A stretch of DNA of 64,000 nt from DATMNI01 sp963817515 (GTDB taxonomy: Bacteria > Acidobacteriota > Terriglobia > Bryobacterales > Bryobacteraceae). Location: NCBI GenBank assembly GCA_963817515.1, contig CAWFPJ010000002.1, positions 42,103 through 106,102 on the forward strand. Reading direction: 5' to 3'. Shown here one piece after another: positions 36,554 to 47,142 of this stretch (position 1 is its first letter; the number at the start of each line of letters is the position of its first letter). Made by a program: the position numbers and the translations under genes. A model generated the notes under the pieces. That model was not told the DNA's origin and made no database searches. It worked only from the letters and a program-made list of their open reading frames with translations.

Positions 36554-37150
36554 TCATCCCCGGAGGATGGCACCCGGGTCGTTAAATTGAGAAGGCTCGC
36601 CCTTGGGCCAACGGTAGACGTGGCTCAGGTCGACTAAAATCTGGCCCTCGGGATCCAGTTCCACGTGCGCGCGATCCATCGGACGCGGCGCCGGACCTTC
36701 GAAATTGATGCCTTCGGGGTCGTAGCCGCTGCCGTGGCACGGGCACTTGAACTTGTTCTCGCTGGGTTTCCAGTCGGGCGTGCAGCCCAGGTGAGTGCAG
36801 ATCGCCGAGATCACGAAAATTCCCTCGGTGTTGCGAACTACCCAAATCCGGTATTGGTTCTGAAACTTGGTATCCACGCCGAAACCGAAGTCCGACGGGT
36901 ATCCGATACGGAACTTCGTTTTCGGCTCATACAGGGCGCGCGGGAAGAAGAAGCGCAAAAACATCAGCAGGTTCACGCTCAGCGTGCCCAGCACGGCGGC
37001 CATCACAAACTTGCGGCGGCGGGCTATCGTTTTAGCTTCGTCGGCGTCTCCGGTCTTGGAGAAAATTTTTTGCAGCGCCTGCGCCAGGGTCGGCTTAGAC
37101 TTCGGCGGCGGCGCCGCGGATTCAGCGGGCTCTATCGTTGGATTCGCCAT
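36554..37150 (-). CDS. Rieske [2Fe-2S] protein
   Basis: 198 residues. A Pro-rich cytoplasmic N-terminus is followed by one membrane anchor (FVMAAVLGTLSVNLLMFLRF). The soluble domain has the cluster-binding boxes CTHLGC and CPCHGSGYD, both complete with two Cys and two His ligands. It transfers electrons from quinol to the cytochrome subunits. First gene of the operon Rieske-cytochrome b N-cytochrome b C-octahaem cytochrome-cupredoxin lipoprotein. Confidence 0.95.
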   Translation of the reverse strand: MANPTIEPAESAAPPPKSKPTLAQALQKIFSKTGDADEAKTIARRRKFVMAAVLGTLSVNLLMFLRFFFPRALYEPKTKFRIGYPSDFGFGVDTKFQNQYRIWVVRNTEGIFVISAICTHLGCTPDWKPSENKFKCPCHGSGYDPEGINFEGPAPRPMDRAHVELDPEGQILVDLSHVYRWPKGEPSQFNDPGAILRG

Positions 37151-37430
37151 CTTGTCCCCATGCCGGATTGCCCGGCCGTATTCCCTCTGAGTTCATGGAT
37201 AGCAGGCGTAGGAACACTACCGCAGAGCGTCGGACTGGGCAAGATACATAAAATGAGTGGCCGTTGGAAAAAATGTACCGCTAAAGAGCCTAACCGCTCG
37301 CCGCGTCTTTCGCTAAGAAGAAGCATCCCTCAAACTGTCATTATCCAGCAGACCATCTTACACCCGACGCTTGAGGTTTTGCAAAAGTGACGAGAAAATT
37401 GAAAGGGCCGCCGCCGGCATAGAATAGGTT

Positions 37431-39224
37431 TTGCGCGATTTCCTGCTGCGAGCTCTCGTCGCCTTCGGCGCAGTCACCGCGCTCCTCACTGAGGGCCTGA
37501 GCCCTTTCCACTGGCTGCGCCGGACGCCGCTTGCAATTGCGTGGATCGCAATCGCGCTGGCGGCAGGTGGCCTCATCTATAAGCGGCGGCTGCCGGCGCT
37601 GCCGAAAATTGTGTTTCGCCCTCTTGAAACCGCCGTCGCACTCGCTATCGCGGCCATCGCTGCTATCGTCGGCTTCACCGCCATCCTCAGCCCGCCCAAC
37701 AGCGCCGATGCCATGGCGTACCACCTGCCGCGCGTCGTGTACTGGGCGCAATCCGGCAGCGTGGCATTTTTTCCAACCCCGTACTTGAACCAGATCATGC
37801 TCCAGCCTCTGGCGGAGTACATCATGCTGCACACTTACGTATTCTCCGGCGGCGACCATTTCATCAATCTGGTCGCCTGGGCTGCATTTCTTGGGTGCAT
37901 TGTGGGCGTCTCCGCCGTCGCCGCCGCGCTCGGTCTTGGGTCCCGCGGCCAGGCCTTCGCCGCGCTCTTCTGCGCCACGCTGCCAAACGCCATCCTGCAG
38001 GCCTCCGGAGCCAAGAACGATATGCTGCTGGCCTTCTGGATGGTGTGCGTGGTCTACTTCGCCATCCGCCGCCGCGCCGGATTCGCCGCCCTCTCCATGG
38101 GCCTCGCGCTGGCCACCAAGGCCACCGCTTACTTGTTCCTGCCCGGTGTCTCTGGTGTGCTGTGGGGCAGGATGGTATCCTGCGCGCCGATTGGCAATCG
38201 GCGCAAAACTCGCGGGCATCTTCTTGACCGGCATTCTGGTAATCAATGCGCCCGCAATATGTCCGCAATCTCCGCCTCAGCGGTTCGCCGCTCGGCTTCG
38301 ATTCCGCGCAAGGCAACGGCTTCTTCCGCTGGCGCAACGAACACTTCGGATGGAAACCAACCGTATCGAATGCCCTGCGCCACGCGTCCGAACAACTCGG
38401 CGCGCGCAGCCCCCGCTGGAACCAAACCGTGTACAACGCCGCGATCGCCATTCACCGCACCCTGGGAATCGATCCGCAGGACCAGGAGACCACGTGGCGC
38501 GGGGCCCTGTTATGAGCCGCCCGTCAACGCCAATCACGAAGCCAATGCCAACAACCGCTGGCACCTGTTGCTGATCGCAGTGGCCGCGCTGTATGCCGCC
38601 GCCACTCGCAACCGCGCCTGGACCCTATACGCCGCCGGCCTCCTGCTGGCATTCTTGCTTTTCTGCGCTTACCTGAAATGGCAGCCATTCCTGGCCCGGC
38701 TGGAGCTGCCCCTGTTCATTCTGGCCGCGCCATTGGCAGCGTTCCTGCTCCAGTCGATCCGCTTTGTGGTAGCGCCAATCGCCATCTGCCTCTTCCTGGC
38801 AAGCGGTGCTCGCCCAGCACTTTTCGAAAACTGGACTCGTCCACTCAAGGGCCCGCACAGTCTCCTGGTCACGGCGCGCGCCGACAACTATTTCTCGGAC
38901 ATGGTGCAGTGGAACAACCGGGCGTCCTATCTGGAGTCTGTAGACCGCACCGCCCGTTCCCGCTGCACCACGGTGGGTATCGACATCAGCGAGAACCAGC
39001 TTGAGTACCCGTTCCAGGCCCTGCTGCGCGAGCGCAATCCCGAGGTGAAATTCGTACACACCGGCGTGGAGAATGCCACCACGCGATACGCACCGCCAAA
39101 CGCCCCGGAACCCTGCGCCGTGCTCTGCCCGGACTGCATCGGCAATCAGAAGAAACTCGCGCTGTACGGTTGGATCGGCCCGCCCGTCACGATCGGCCGC
39201 TTCCTGCTGTTCCTGCCGAAATGA
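37431..39224 (+). pseudogene. Membrane glycosyltransferase (GT39/PMT-like), interrupted
   Basis: A TTG start gives a hydrophobic protein with about ten membrane helices. The first loop carries SPPNSADAMAYHLPRVVYW, the acidic site of dolichyl-phosphate-mannose-type (ArnT/PMT) enzymes, then LQPLAEYIMLHTYVFSGGDH and LPNAILQASGAKNDMLLAFW. Reading moves to a second frame across a double hairpin at 38167-38204 (GAKLAGIFLTGILVINAP), then to a third near 38250 (QYVRNLRLSGSPLGFDSAQG). It returns to the first near 38513 (YEPPVNANHEANANNRWH). One extra C explains the break at 38250. Lipid-linked sugar transfer outside the membrane is the expected role. Disrupted by a repeat insertion plus indels, so probably inactive unless the breaks are sequence errors. 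Confidence 0.7.
38167..38204. repeat. Double perfect hairpin inside the glycosyltransferase gene
   Basis: Two adjoining perfect hairpins: GCAGGAT-GGT-ATCCTGC (38167-38183) and GCGCCGATT-GGC-AATCGGCGC (38184-38204). Both have three-base loops. The protein frame changes exactly here, as expected for an inserted REP-like element whose length is not a multiple of three. Confidence 0.7.
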
Positions 39225-39232
39225 CCCGCCCG

Positions 39233-40957
39233 TTACTGGAGCTTATCGTAAACCACCTTGCCGCCCACTACGGTGCGTAGAGCTTCGATGTCCTTGATTT
39301 CATCTTCCGGGCAGTTCGCGTAGTCCTTGGAGATGACCGCCAGATCGGCGAGTTTGCCCGGCTCGATGGAGCCTTTCTCTTTTTCCGCGAACATGAGCCA
39401 GGCGCCGTTCCAGGTCCACATCTTCAGGGCCTCCATGCGCGAAATGCGCTGCTCCGGATTGAGAACGTTGCCGTCCACCATCTTTCGCGTGGTTGCGATC
39501 CACATGCCGAGGAACGGATGATACGGATTGGTGGCTTCGCGCGGATCGAAGCGGATCATGTGATCCGATCCGCCGCCCACCACGATTCCGGCGTCAAATA
39601 AAGCGCGCAGCGGCTGGAAGTACTTCATGCGTTCGGGCCCGAAGATGCCCTTGATAGCGGGGCCGTCCAGGTAGAGCCAAAAAGGCTGGAGGTCGAAGGC
39701 CACGCCGAGTTTTCGTGCGCGCTCGATGGCGGATGGGTTGGGAAAGTTGCCGTGGGTCACGGTGAAGCGGCGGCCATTGATGGGCTTGACGCGGTCCGCG
39801 GCCTCGTAGGCATCGAGCAGCAGATCGGTAGCGCCGCCGCCGGTAGTATGCGCGGTCATTTGCCAGCCTAGCTGGTCGGCTACCTTCGCCATCTCGAACA
39901 GGTTCTCACGCGGCACGGAGAGCACGCCCTTGTAATCGGGATCAGCGAAGCCGTAGATCTGCGTGTGCGGCCCATAGGGCTCGCGAAGTAAAGCCGTGCC
40001 GATCAGAATCCCGCCGTCCACCACGGCTTTCAGCGTTCCCACGCGCAGCCAGTTATCGCCCCATCCGGTGACGAAGGGAATGTGCTCGATCTCCTGGCGC
40101 ACCTGCGCCGGCGTGCCCTCGGCGCGGATGATGTAAGTCACCGTGCTGCGGGCCGTCAGTTCGCCCGCCTGATACAGAGCCTGATAGGCGCGGAATCCTT
40201 CGGGACCTTCAGAGCGATCGTAGATGCTGGTGATCCCAACCGAGTTGTAGCGCTGGAGCATGTTCTTGAGCGCCCACAGCCGGTCCTGGTCGCTGGCGGG
40301 GTGCGAGCCGCGCAGCTTTTGCACCAGTTGCGGAGCGCCTAAAATCAGGCCCGTGGGTTCGCCCTTCTGGTCCTTCTCGATGCGCCCGTTGGCCGGCTGC
40401 GGCGTGTCGCGCGTGATGCCGAGCTTCTTCAACAGGACCGAATTGAGCACCGACGCGTAGCCGTTATCGAGCATCGCCTCGCGGTTGGGCGCGACCTCGT
40501 CAAGTTCGTAGCGGGTGGGATAGCGCAGCTCCTTCAGGCGGGTGGAATAAACCTTGGGCACAAAAATCAGGCGATCCGGCGGCAGCTTCCGGGCCTGTTC
40601 GCGGATGTAGCCCTGGATCTCGCCGACAGTGTGCAGCAGCGGAACCGGCCCATCGATTTCGCTCAAAGCCGCGCCGATCGGATGAACATGCGATTCGATA
40701 ATTCCCGGCACGACAGACTTGCCGGCAAGGTCGATCTTGCGGGTCTGCGGCCCCGCGGTCTTGAGCACCTCGTCGTTGCCGCCGACCGCGACGAACCGGT
40801 CCCCGCGAATCGCCAGCGCCTCGGCCGTGGGGCGTGCAGGCGCCATGGTAATCACCTTGGCGTTGTAATAGATGATATCCGGGGCCTGGGCATTTACCAT
40901 CACAACCGACCAGGCGCCAGCAAGAAAGAGCGGTATTAGTCTGGACACAGAGCACAT
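39233..40957 (-). CDS. Exported amidohydrolase (YtcJ-like)
   Basis: 574 residues with a signal peptide (SRLIPLFLAGAWSVVMVNAQ). Amidohydrolase-3 features: VVPGIIESHVHPIG with the metal-binding HxH, RVGTLKAVVDGGILIGTALL, WQMTAHTTGGGATDLLLDAY, FTVTHGNFPNP, VGGGSDHMIRFDP and the closing GSIEPGKLADLAVISKDYAN. The family hydrolyses amides, often of N-acylated or formylated compounds. The export signal points to scavenging in the periplasm. Substrate unknown. Stand-alone gene, 39 bases from the phosphatase gene upstream. Confidence 0.9.
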   Translation of the reverse strand: MCSVSRLIPLFLAGAWSVVMVNAQAPDIIYYNAKVITMAPARPTAEALAIRGDRFVAVGGNDEVLKTAGPQTRKIDLAGKSVVPGIIESHVHPIGAALSEIDGPVPLLHTVGEIQGYIREQARKLPPDRLIFVPKVYSTRLKELRYPTRYELDEVAPNREAMLDNGYASVLNSVLLKKLGITRDTPQPANGRIEKDQKGEPTGLILGAPQLVQKLRGSHPASDQDRLWALKNMLQRYNSVGITSIYDRSEGPEGFRAYQALYQAGELTARSTVTYIIRAEGTPAQVRQEIEHIPFVTGWGDNWLRVGTLKAVVDGGILIGTALLREPYGPHTQIYGFADPDYKGVLSVPRENLFEMAKVADQLGWQMTAHTTGGGATDLLLDAYEAADRVKPINGRRFTVTHGNFPNPSAIERARKLGVAFDLQPFWLYLDGPAIKGIFGPERMKYFQPLRALFDAGIVVGGGSDHMIRFDPREATNPYHPFLGMWIATTRKMVDGNVLNPEQRISRMEALKMWTWNGAWLMFAEKEKGSIEPGKLADLAVISKDYANCPEDEIKDIEALRTVVGGKVVYDKLQ

Positions 40958-40996
40958 TATACTGTCAACCAGAATGATGGAAGGAAGGCGTTCGCG

Positions 40997-42224
40997 TCAC
41001 TGGCATTTTTCAACCACCACGAAGGTGATGTCATCGGTTTGCGGCATGCCCTGGGTGAATTCCTCAATCGACGCTCAGGAATCTTCGTTCCAGCTCGTGA
41101 CTTCCCGAGGGAGCCTCCTGCCGAATAATTTCCAGCAGCCGTTCCTCTCCGAACATTTCTTGCTGCTGGTTTTGCGCGTCTGTAAGGCCGTCGGAATACA
41201 CCACCAGAATGTCTCCCTTATCGAGACGGAGCGTGCGGGATTGATAAGAGGCGAAATCGAACAATCCCCAGAACATAGCGCGTCGGAGGCCAGCTCTTCG
41301 ATTTTTCCCGTGGCGGAGCGGAACAAATAGGCCGGATTGTGTCCCGCGCTGATGAATTGCCCCATGCCATCCGGGCTCAGCAGAAAGAGAAAGAGCGTGA
41401 CGAACTGGAAGGGAAGAGATTTTTCGCAAAGCAGCTGGTTAACCCGGTTCAAGACCTCCTGCGGTTGGGTCCCGGAGCGAAATTCCATGCTGAGAGCGCC
41501 CAGCACCATCGAACTTAACAGGGCCGCGGACATTCCCTTGCCGGAGACATCCGCCAGAACCCCCATCCATTCCCCTGAGCTCAGTTGCAGGAAATCGTAG
41601 AAATCTCCTCCCACATAGCGTGTGGGATTGTTGAACGCATGGATGTGAAAATTCTCAAACTGGGGCAGGGAACGCGGCAGCAGGCTTTCCTGAGTTTCCT
41701 GCGCCAGGGCTAATTCCTGCTCGCTCCTCTTTTGCTCCTCCAGGGTTTTGAGGCGAATCACCTCGCGGCTGGCTTCCAGTTCCCGTACCGTCTCCTCCAG
41801 CACCTTGCTGTAGTTCTTGGCTTCCAGGTGCAGCAGGCGCACTTCCAGAATGTTGTGAACGCGCGCGCGCAGCTCGGCCAGATCGAACGGTTTGCTGACG
41901 AAATCCTTGGCGCCGGCTTCGAGCGCGCGCAGCTTGTGATCCGGCTGCGCGGTGATCACCAGGACCGGAAGATAGCCGTCCTCTTCGATTTCCTTCAGGC
42001 CTTCCATCACCTGGAATCCGTCCATGCCGGGCATCTGGAGATCGAGCAGGATCAGGCCGTAGCGGTTCTTGCGGTGAAGTTCGCAGACCTGGTTCGGATC
42101 CGTCGTGGACTCGACGCGAAGTATAGCCGGCGACGCGCAGCATGCCCTCGAGCAGACGGACATTGGCTTCCTTATCGTCGACCACCAGGATTCTGGCGTT
42201 CAGAATGTCGGCTGAGCTGACCAT
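40997..42224 (-). pseudogene. Response regulator-PP2C phosphatase (RsbU-like), three frameshifts
   Basis: Start ATG at 42224 (ADILNARILVVDDKEANVRL). The receiver domain continues in a second frame from about 42118 (ILLDLQMPGMDGFQVM with the phospho-Asp; DFVSKPF). A coiled linker (LEETVRELEASREVIRLKTL) and a PP2C/SpoIIE phosphatase follow (RYVGGDFYDFLQLSSGEW; VLADVSGKGMSAALLSS; FISAGHNPAYLF). Near 41270 reading shifts to FASYQSRTLRLDKGDILVVY and SDGLTDAQNQQQ. At 41067 one extra T would be removed to reach the true end EEFTQGMPQTDDITFVVVEK and the stop at 40997. All catalytic Asp residues are present. Such proteins dephosphorylate anti-sigma antagonists. The hybrid kinase upstream probably controls it. 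Confidence 0.78.
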
Positions 42225-44341
42225 GACCTTCGCCCGGATTCATTTGGCCTGGCCGGCTGCTTGTCGCCGCGAATTCCAGTGCCACGTCCAGCGTCTCCAT
42301 GAACTCATTGACCTTGATCGGTTTGGTGAGATAGCGGAAGAATCCGGCCTGCAGGCCCTTCTCGATGTCGCGCGGCATGGCATTGGCGCTGAGGGCGACC
42401 ACGGGAATGTGCGCCGTTGCCGGGTCTTCGCGAAGGATTTTCAGGGCTTCGATGCCGCTGATGCCGGGCAGATTGATGTCCATCAGGATCACCTCCGGCT
42501 GGTTGGCGCGCGCAAGCTGGATGCCCAGATTTCCGTCTCTCGCGCTCAGCAGGCGCATATCCGGGCGGCGCGCGATGAGTTGCTCGATCAGCTTCAGGTT
42601 GGCCGGGTTGTCCTCCACATAGAGCAGCGTGCGCAGCGGCGCGCCGTGCTGAACCTGCGCTTGCGCGATCTGCCGCGGGTTCGGCCGTGTCAACCGCAAG
42701 CTGTGGCGCAGCAGCCGAGTTCAGTTCGAACCAGAACACGCTTCCCGACCCGACCGTGCTTTCCACGCCGATCTCGCCTCCCATCAGTTCAACCAGCCGC
42801 TTGCTCATCACCAGGCCGATGCCCGTGCCTTCCTCCGCGCTCCTCTCCTGTCCGAGACGGTTGAACGGCTGAAAAAGCTGCATCAGCATGTCCGGAGGCA
42901 ACCCCGCGCCGGTGTCCCTGACGCTGACGCGAATGCGTTCCGGGGTGGTTCGCGGCGCAGTTCGCATCCACGACGACCGTTCCATTCGCCTGGTTGTACT
43001 TGATCGCGTTGGAAAGAAGGTTGATGAGAACCTGCTTCAACCGGGTCCGATCGGCATCGACAAAGCAAGGGACGTCGAACTGGGGAAAGGTCATTTTGAT
43101 GCCGCGCTTTTGCCCCTGCGGCTCGATCATGGCCTGGCATTCGAACATGACTTCGGCCAGCGACGTCGGTTCCAGCGACAGCGCCAGCTTTCCGGACTCG
43201 ATCTGCGCGAGATCGAGGATTTCGTTGATCAGCTCCAGCAGATACCATCCCGCGTGGAGAATCTGATCGATGCTTGCCGTCTGCGAGGGCGTCGGCGGCG
43301 GGGAGTCGGAATTGATGAGCTGGGCGAAGCCGAGGATCGCATTGAGCGGCGAGCGAAGCTCATGGCTCATGCTGGAAAGGAAATCCGATTTCGCCAGGTT
43401 GGCTTTCTCCGCCGCGGCCCTGGCTCTCTCCAGCTCGACGTTCTTCTCCTGCAGCGCCTGGTCGAGACGTTTGCGCTCGGTGACGTCGCGCGCCGCGGCG
43501 AATACGCCTTGCAGCTTCCGGTCGCGGTCGTGGAAGGTGGTCGCGTTGTAGGACACCACGGTTTCTTGCCGTCCCGGGCGCGCGCGGTGAGTTCGTAGTT
43601 GGTGACCTTCTTCTCGCGCAGCACCAGCTTGATGCCCGCCTCGGCCCGCTCCGGATCGGTGAAATAGTTCTTGAACGGCGCGCCGATCAGCTCATCGCGG
43701 GTGCAGCCGGTGAGCGCCTCCATCTGCTTGTTGACGTCGGTGATGATGCCGGCCGGATCGGTGGTCATCAGCGCGTCGATGTTGGATTCGATCAGAGAGC
43801 GCGTGTAGAACTGCTGATCGCGCAGGCGCTGATCGAGCTTCATCTGCTCGGCTTCCACCTGCTTGCGCGCGGAATTATCGGTGCCGATCAACAGGTAGCC
43901 GATGATTGCGCCTTGATCGTCGCGCAGCGCCGTGACCGACACGATCGCCGGAAAGCGGCTGCCATCCTTGCGGATGTAGGTCAGTTCGTAAATGTCCTCG
44001 ATGCCGCGCGAGGCCTTGAAGACCAGTGCCTGGAAGCCCGGCGTAATCGGGGTTGCGAGCTCGGCGCTCAATGCCACGGCGCGCGCGATCACTTCCAGCG
44101 GATCGGAGATGTCGGCTGGGGTGATCTTGTTCACCACGTCGGCGGCCGCGTAGCCCAGCATACGCTCGGCGCCGACGTTGAATATTTGAATGACGCCTTT
44201 CTCGTCGGTGGCGATGCTCGAGAAGTTGGCGCTGTTGAAAATAGCGTTCTGCAGGGCCCCCGTTTTAAGCAGGGCCTCTTCGCGGCGGACCTCGGTGGTG
44301 ACATCTACCGTTCGAACGGCATCGTCGGAAACGTCGGTCAT
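42172..44341 (-). pseudogene. Hybrid sensor histidine kinase (PAS-PAS-HisKA-HATPase-REC), three frameshifts
   Basis: Start ATG at 44341. Two PAS domains are visible: FSSIATDEKGVIQIFNVGAE near residue 45, and NIDALMTTDPAGIITDVNKQ near 190. A C run at 43565 (coding-strand GG reduced to G) breaks DGK-ETVVSYNATTFHD. The kinase core has SDFLSSMSHELRSPLNAILG with the phospho-His and QVLINLLSNAIKYNQ as N box. A break near 42960 leads to VRDTGAGLPPDML, FNRLGQE and GTGIGLVMSKRLVELMGG. A third, near 42690, leads to the receiver LLYVEDNPANLKLIEQL with VILMDINLPGISG. No membrane segment, so cytosolic sensing. Its end overlaps the start of the PP2C gene by 53 bases, consistent with one signalling pair. 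Confidence 0.78.
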
Positions 44342-44419
44342 TGGAGCCGCCTCTATTGTTAAGGAAAATACAAGAGTGCCACGCCGATAGGGATTTCGTC
44401 TGTTCACTATTGCTCATCA

Positions 44420-44438
44420 GATTTGGGAAATCCAAATC
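44420..44438. promoter_or_regulatory. Perfect inverted repeat, candidate operator
   Basis: GATTTGG (44420-44426) and CCAAATC (44432-44438) flank GAAAT. It lies in the 131-base gap between the divergent hybrid kinase and GH116 genes, 35 bases before the GH116 ATG. A regulator dimer site is plausible; none is identified. Confidence 0.4.
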
Positions 44439-44472
44439 CCATTGTCTTCGGATTCATAATAGACTCAACCTG

Positions 44473-47142
44473 ATGGGAAAAACCGCCGGCTCAGACAGAA
44501 GGACTTTCTTCCAGCAGGCGGCCGCCGCCGTGGGCGCATCGCAGATCTCCATCGCCCAGACGCGCGCAGGGGCCGCTGCCGATTACCCACGCGTCTTCTC
44601 CGGCGAAAAATTGAAGATGATCGCTTTCCCGCTCGGCGGCGTGGGCGCGGGCAGCATCAGCCTTGGCGGCAGGGGTCAACTTCGCGATTGGGAAATATTC
44701 AACAAGCCAAACAAAGGCTTTTCTCCCGCCTATGCCTTCCCCGCCATTTGGGCGCGGACGGGGAGCGCCAAGCCGGTGACGCGCGTTCTGGAAGCCCACA
44801 TCCTTCCCCCTTATGAAGGGCAAAACGGACTCGGCTCCAACAACGCTCCCGGGCTCTCCCGGCTCGAATCCGCCAGGTTCACCGGCGAATATCCGCTGGC
44901 CCGAGTCGATTTCGAGGACCGGTCGCTGCCTGTCAGAGTCTCGCTCGAAGCCTTTTCGCCGTTTATCCCGCACGAAGCCGATGAATCCGGCCTCCCGGTC
45001 GCCGTGATGCGATATCGCGTAACGAACCCAAATTTGGCCAAAGCCGTCGTCTCGATCGCTTTTTCGATTGATAACCCTATGAAAGGGAACGATCCAAAGG
45101 CAAACAACCAGCCGCTGGACAGCAGCACGCTCTCGGGCCTGGTCATGCACAGCCCGGACTTGCCGCCCGAGGACCCCATGCTGGGCGAATTCGTTCTGTG
45201 CTCGCCCAAAGCCGCCGGGGCCAGCGTAGATCTGTGGCGCGGCTGGCCGCAGGGCCGCTGGTGGAACTCGCCGATGCTGTTCTGGGATGATTTCTCGGAT
45301 GACGGCCGGCTGTCGGCCGAGCCCGATCCGCGTAACGGCGTTGGCGTGCTCTCGCTCCAGCGCACCATCCCAGCGGGCGGCTCGGCCGAATTCAGCTTCA
45401 TTCTCGCCTGGCGCTTCCCCAACCGCACGCCGGATTGGTGCGGCTGGAAAGCACCCAAAGGTCACGAGAAAACCATCATCGGGAATCACTACTGCACCCG
45501 GTTTCCCACGGCGCTGGCGGCTGCCGAATACGCCTCCGCCAATCTGAAGCGCCTTGAAAGCCAGACCCGCCTGTTCGCCCGGGCCATGCGCGAAAGCACG
45601 CTCCCGGGCGTGGTGAAGGAGGCGGCCGGCGCCAATCTCTCGACGCTTGCCAGCACCACTTGCTTCCGGACCGCGGACGGCGAATTTCACGGATTCGAAG
45701 GCGTCAACGACCATAACGGCTGCTGCTTCGGGAACTGCACCCACGTCTGGAATTACGAAAGCGCCACGCCGCATCTGTTCCCATCGCTTGCCCGGTCGCT
45801 GCGCGCCGCGGCTTTCGGTTATTGCATGGATGACGCAGGCGCCATGCACTTCCGCCAGTTGCTGCCCGACGGTGTGGAGCGCTCAGGTTTCGCCGCCACA
45901 GACGGCCAGATGGGGCAGATCGTGCACGCCTACCTGGATTGGTCGCTCTCCGGAGACACTGAGTGGCTCCGCCGCATGTGGCCCCGCATCAAGAAGGGCC
46001 TGGAATTTGCCTGGGTGCCGGGCGGCTGGGATGCCGATAAAGACGGAGTACTGGAAGGCGTCCAGCACAACACCTATGATGTCGAGTTCTACGGACCCAA
46101 CCCTATGTGCGGCATCTACTATCTGGCCGCACTGCGGGCCGGTGAAGAAATGGCGCAAGCTGTCCAGGACGGTAACTCGGCTGCCGAATATCGCCGGCTC
46201 TTCGAATCGGGAAGTAAGTGGATTGACGCCAACTTATTCAACGGCGAATTCTACATACAGAAAATTCAGGGCTTCTCGAAAGAGAAAATCGCGCTTTCGC
46301 TGCGCAGTAACATGGGCTCGGAAGATACCGAACACCCGCAATACCAGGTGGGCGAAGGCTGCCTGGTGGATCAGCTTGTGGGCCAATACCTGGCGGAGGT
46401 CGCGGGCCTGGGACCATTAGTCTCGCGGGACAAAGTCAGAAAGACGCTGGCTTCGATCTACCGCTATAACCACAAGCGTTCACTTGCGAATCACGATACC
46501 GTGCAACGGACTTTCGCTCTGAACAACGAAGCCGCCATGGTCATCTGTGACTATGGAAAGGCCGAGCGTCCACGAATTCCTTTCCCATATTATGCGGAAG
46601 TAATGACGGGTTTTGAGTACTCCACCGCGGCCCATATGCTGTACGCCGGCCTGCTGCGCGAAGGCGTGGAGTGTATCGGTAACATACGCGCACGCTACGA
46701 CGGGGAGAAACGCAATCCGTGGGACGAGGCGGAATGCGGCCACCACTATGCCCGCGCCATGGCCGCCTGGTCCGCGGTGCTGGCCCTCAGCGGCTTCCGC
46801 TACCACGGCCCTAAAGCTGCGGTGACGGCTGTGCCGCGGGTTCCGGTGGATCGCTTCACCTGCTTCTGGTCTACCGCCACGGGCTGGGGCGTTTTCTCGA
46901 CCGGCCCCGGCCTCGAAATCAAGGTGCTGCACGGGAGCCTGCCTTGCCAGTCCTGCGAGTTCCCGCGGCCTGCCATCGAAAAAGACGCTGGTACCACAAG
47001 CGCGGCCACGCTCGATGGAAAAGCCCTTGACCATCGCATCGAACGGTCTGGTTCGCGCGCCGTGTTCCGTTTTGCGGAGCCGCTCATGCTAGTGGAGGGC
47101 AGCGTTCTGAGGCTTGGCGTTCATGCATCGGGACACGCATGA
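44473..47142 (+). CDS. GH116-family glycosidase, Tat-exported
   Basis: 889 residues from the ATG at 44473. The signal SDRRTFFQQAAAAVGA has a twin Arg. The N-terminal beta domain carries IAFPLGGVGAGSISLGGRGQ and DWEIFNKPNKG, hallmarks of GH116_N. The catalytic (alpha/alpha)6 barrel (DUF608) contains HVWNYES with the likely nucleophile Glu429 and HNTYDVEFYGPNPMCG with the likely acid/base Asp536. LNNEAAMVICDYG and AECGHHYARAMAAWSAVLAL follow. Related enzymes (GBA2, SSO1353, TxGH116) cleave beta-glucosides, xylosides or glucosylceramide. A role in using plant glycosides outside the cytoplasm fits. Its last bases overlap the COG0523 gene. Confidence 0.9.
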   Translation: MGKTAGSDRRTFFQQAAAAVGASQISIAQTRAGAAADYPRVFSGEKLKMIAFPLGGVGAGSISLGGRGQLRDWEIFNKPNKGFSPAYAFPAIWARTGSAKPVTRVLEAHILPPYEGQNGLGSNNAPGLSRLESARFTGEYPLARVDFEDRSLPVRVSLEAFSPFIPHEADESGLPVAVMRYRVTNPNLAKAVVSIAFSIDNPMKGNDPKANNQPLDSSTLSGLVMHSPDLPPEDPMLGEFVLCSPKAAGASVDLWRGWPQGRWWNSPMLFWDDFSDDGRLSAEPDPRNGVGVLSLQRTIPAGGSAEFSFILAWRFPNRTPDWCGWKAPKGHEKTIIGNHYCTRFPTALAAAEYASANLKRLESQTRLFARAMRESTLPGVVKEAAGANLSTLASTTCFRTADGEFHGFEGVNDHNGCCFGNCTHVWNYESATPHLFPSLARSLRAAAFGYCMDDAGAMHFRQLLPDGVERSGFAATDGQMGQIVHAYLDWSLSGDTEWLRRMWPRIKKGLEFAWVPGGWDADKDGVLEGVQHNTYDVEFYGPNPMCGIYYLAALRAGEEMAQAVQDGNSAAEYRRLFESGSKWIDANLFNGEFYIQKIQGFSKEKIALSLRSNMGSEDTEHPQYQVGEGCLVDQLVGQYLAEVAGLGPLVSRDKVRKTLASIYRYNHKRSLANHDTVQRTFALNNEAAMVICDYGKAERPRIPFPYYAEVMTGFEYSTAAHMLYAGLLREGVECIGNIRARYDGEKRNPWDEAECGHHYARAMAAWSAVLALSGFRYHGPKAAVTAVPRVPVDRFTCFWSTATGWGVFSTGPGLEIKVLHGSLPCQSCEFPRPAIEKDAGTTSAATLDGKALDHRIERSGSRAVFRFAEPLMLVEGSVLRLGVHASGHA

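Noticed and set aside
37151..37430. 280-base gap between the Rieske and glycosyltransferase genes as a site for an RNA gene
   Set aside because: No tRNA-like or clear hairpin structure is seen; only a divergent promoter region seems likely.
44491..45849. 452-residue antisense frame over the GH116 gene
   Set aside because: Shadow frame; the sense strand encodes all GH116 motifs.
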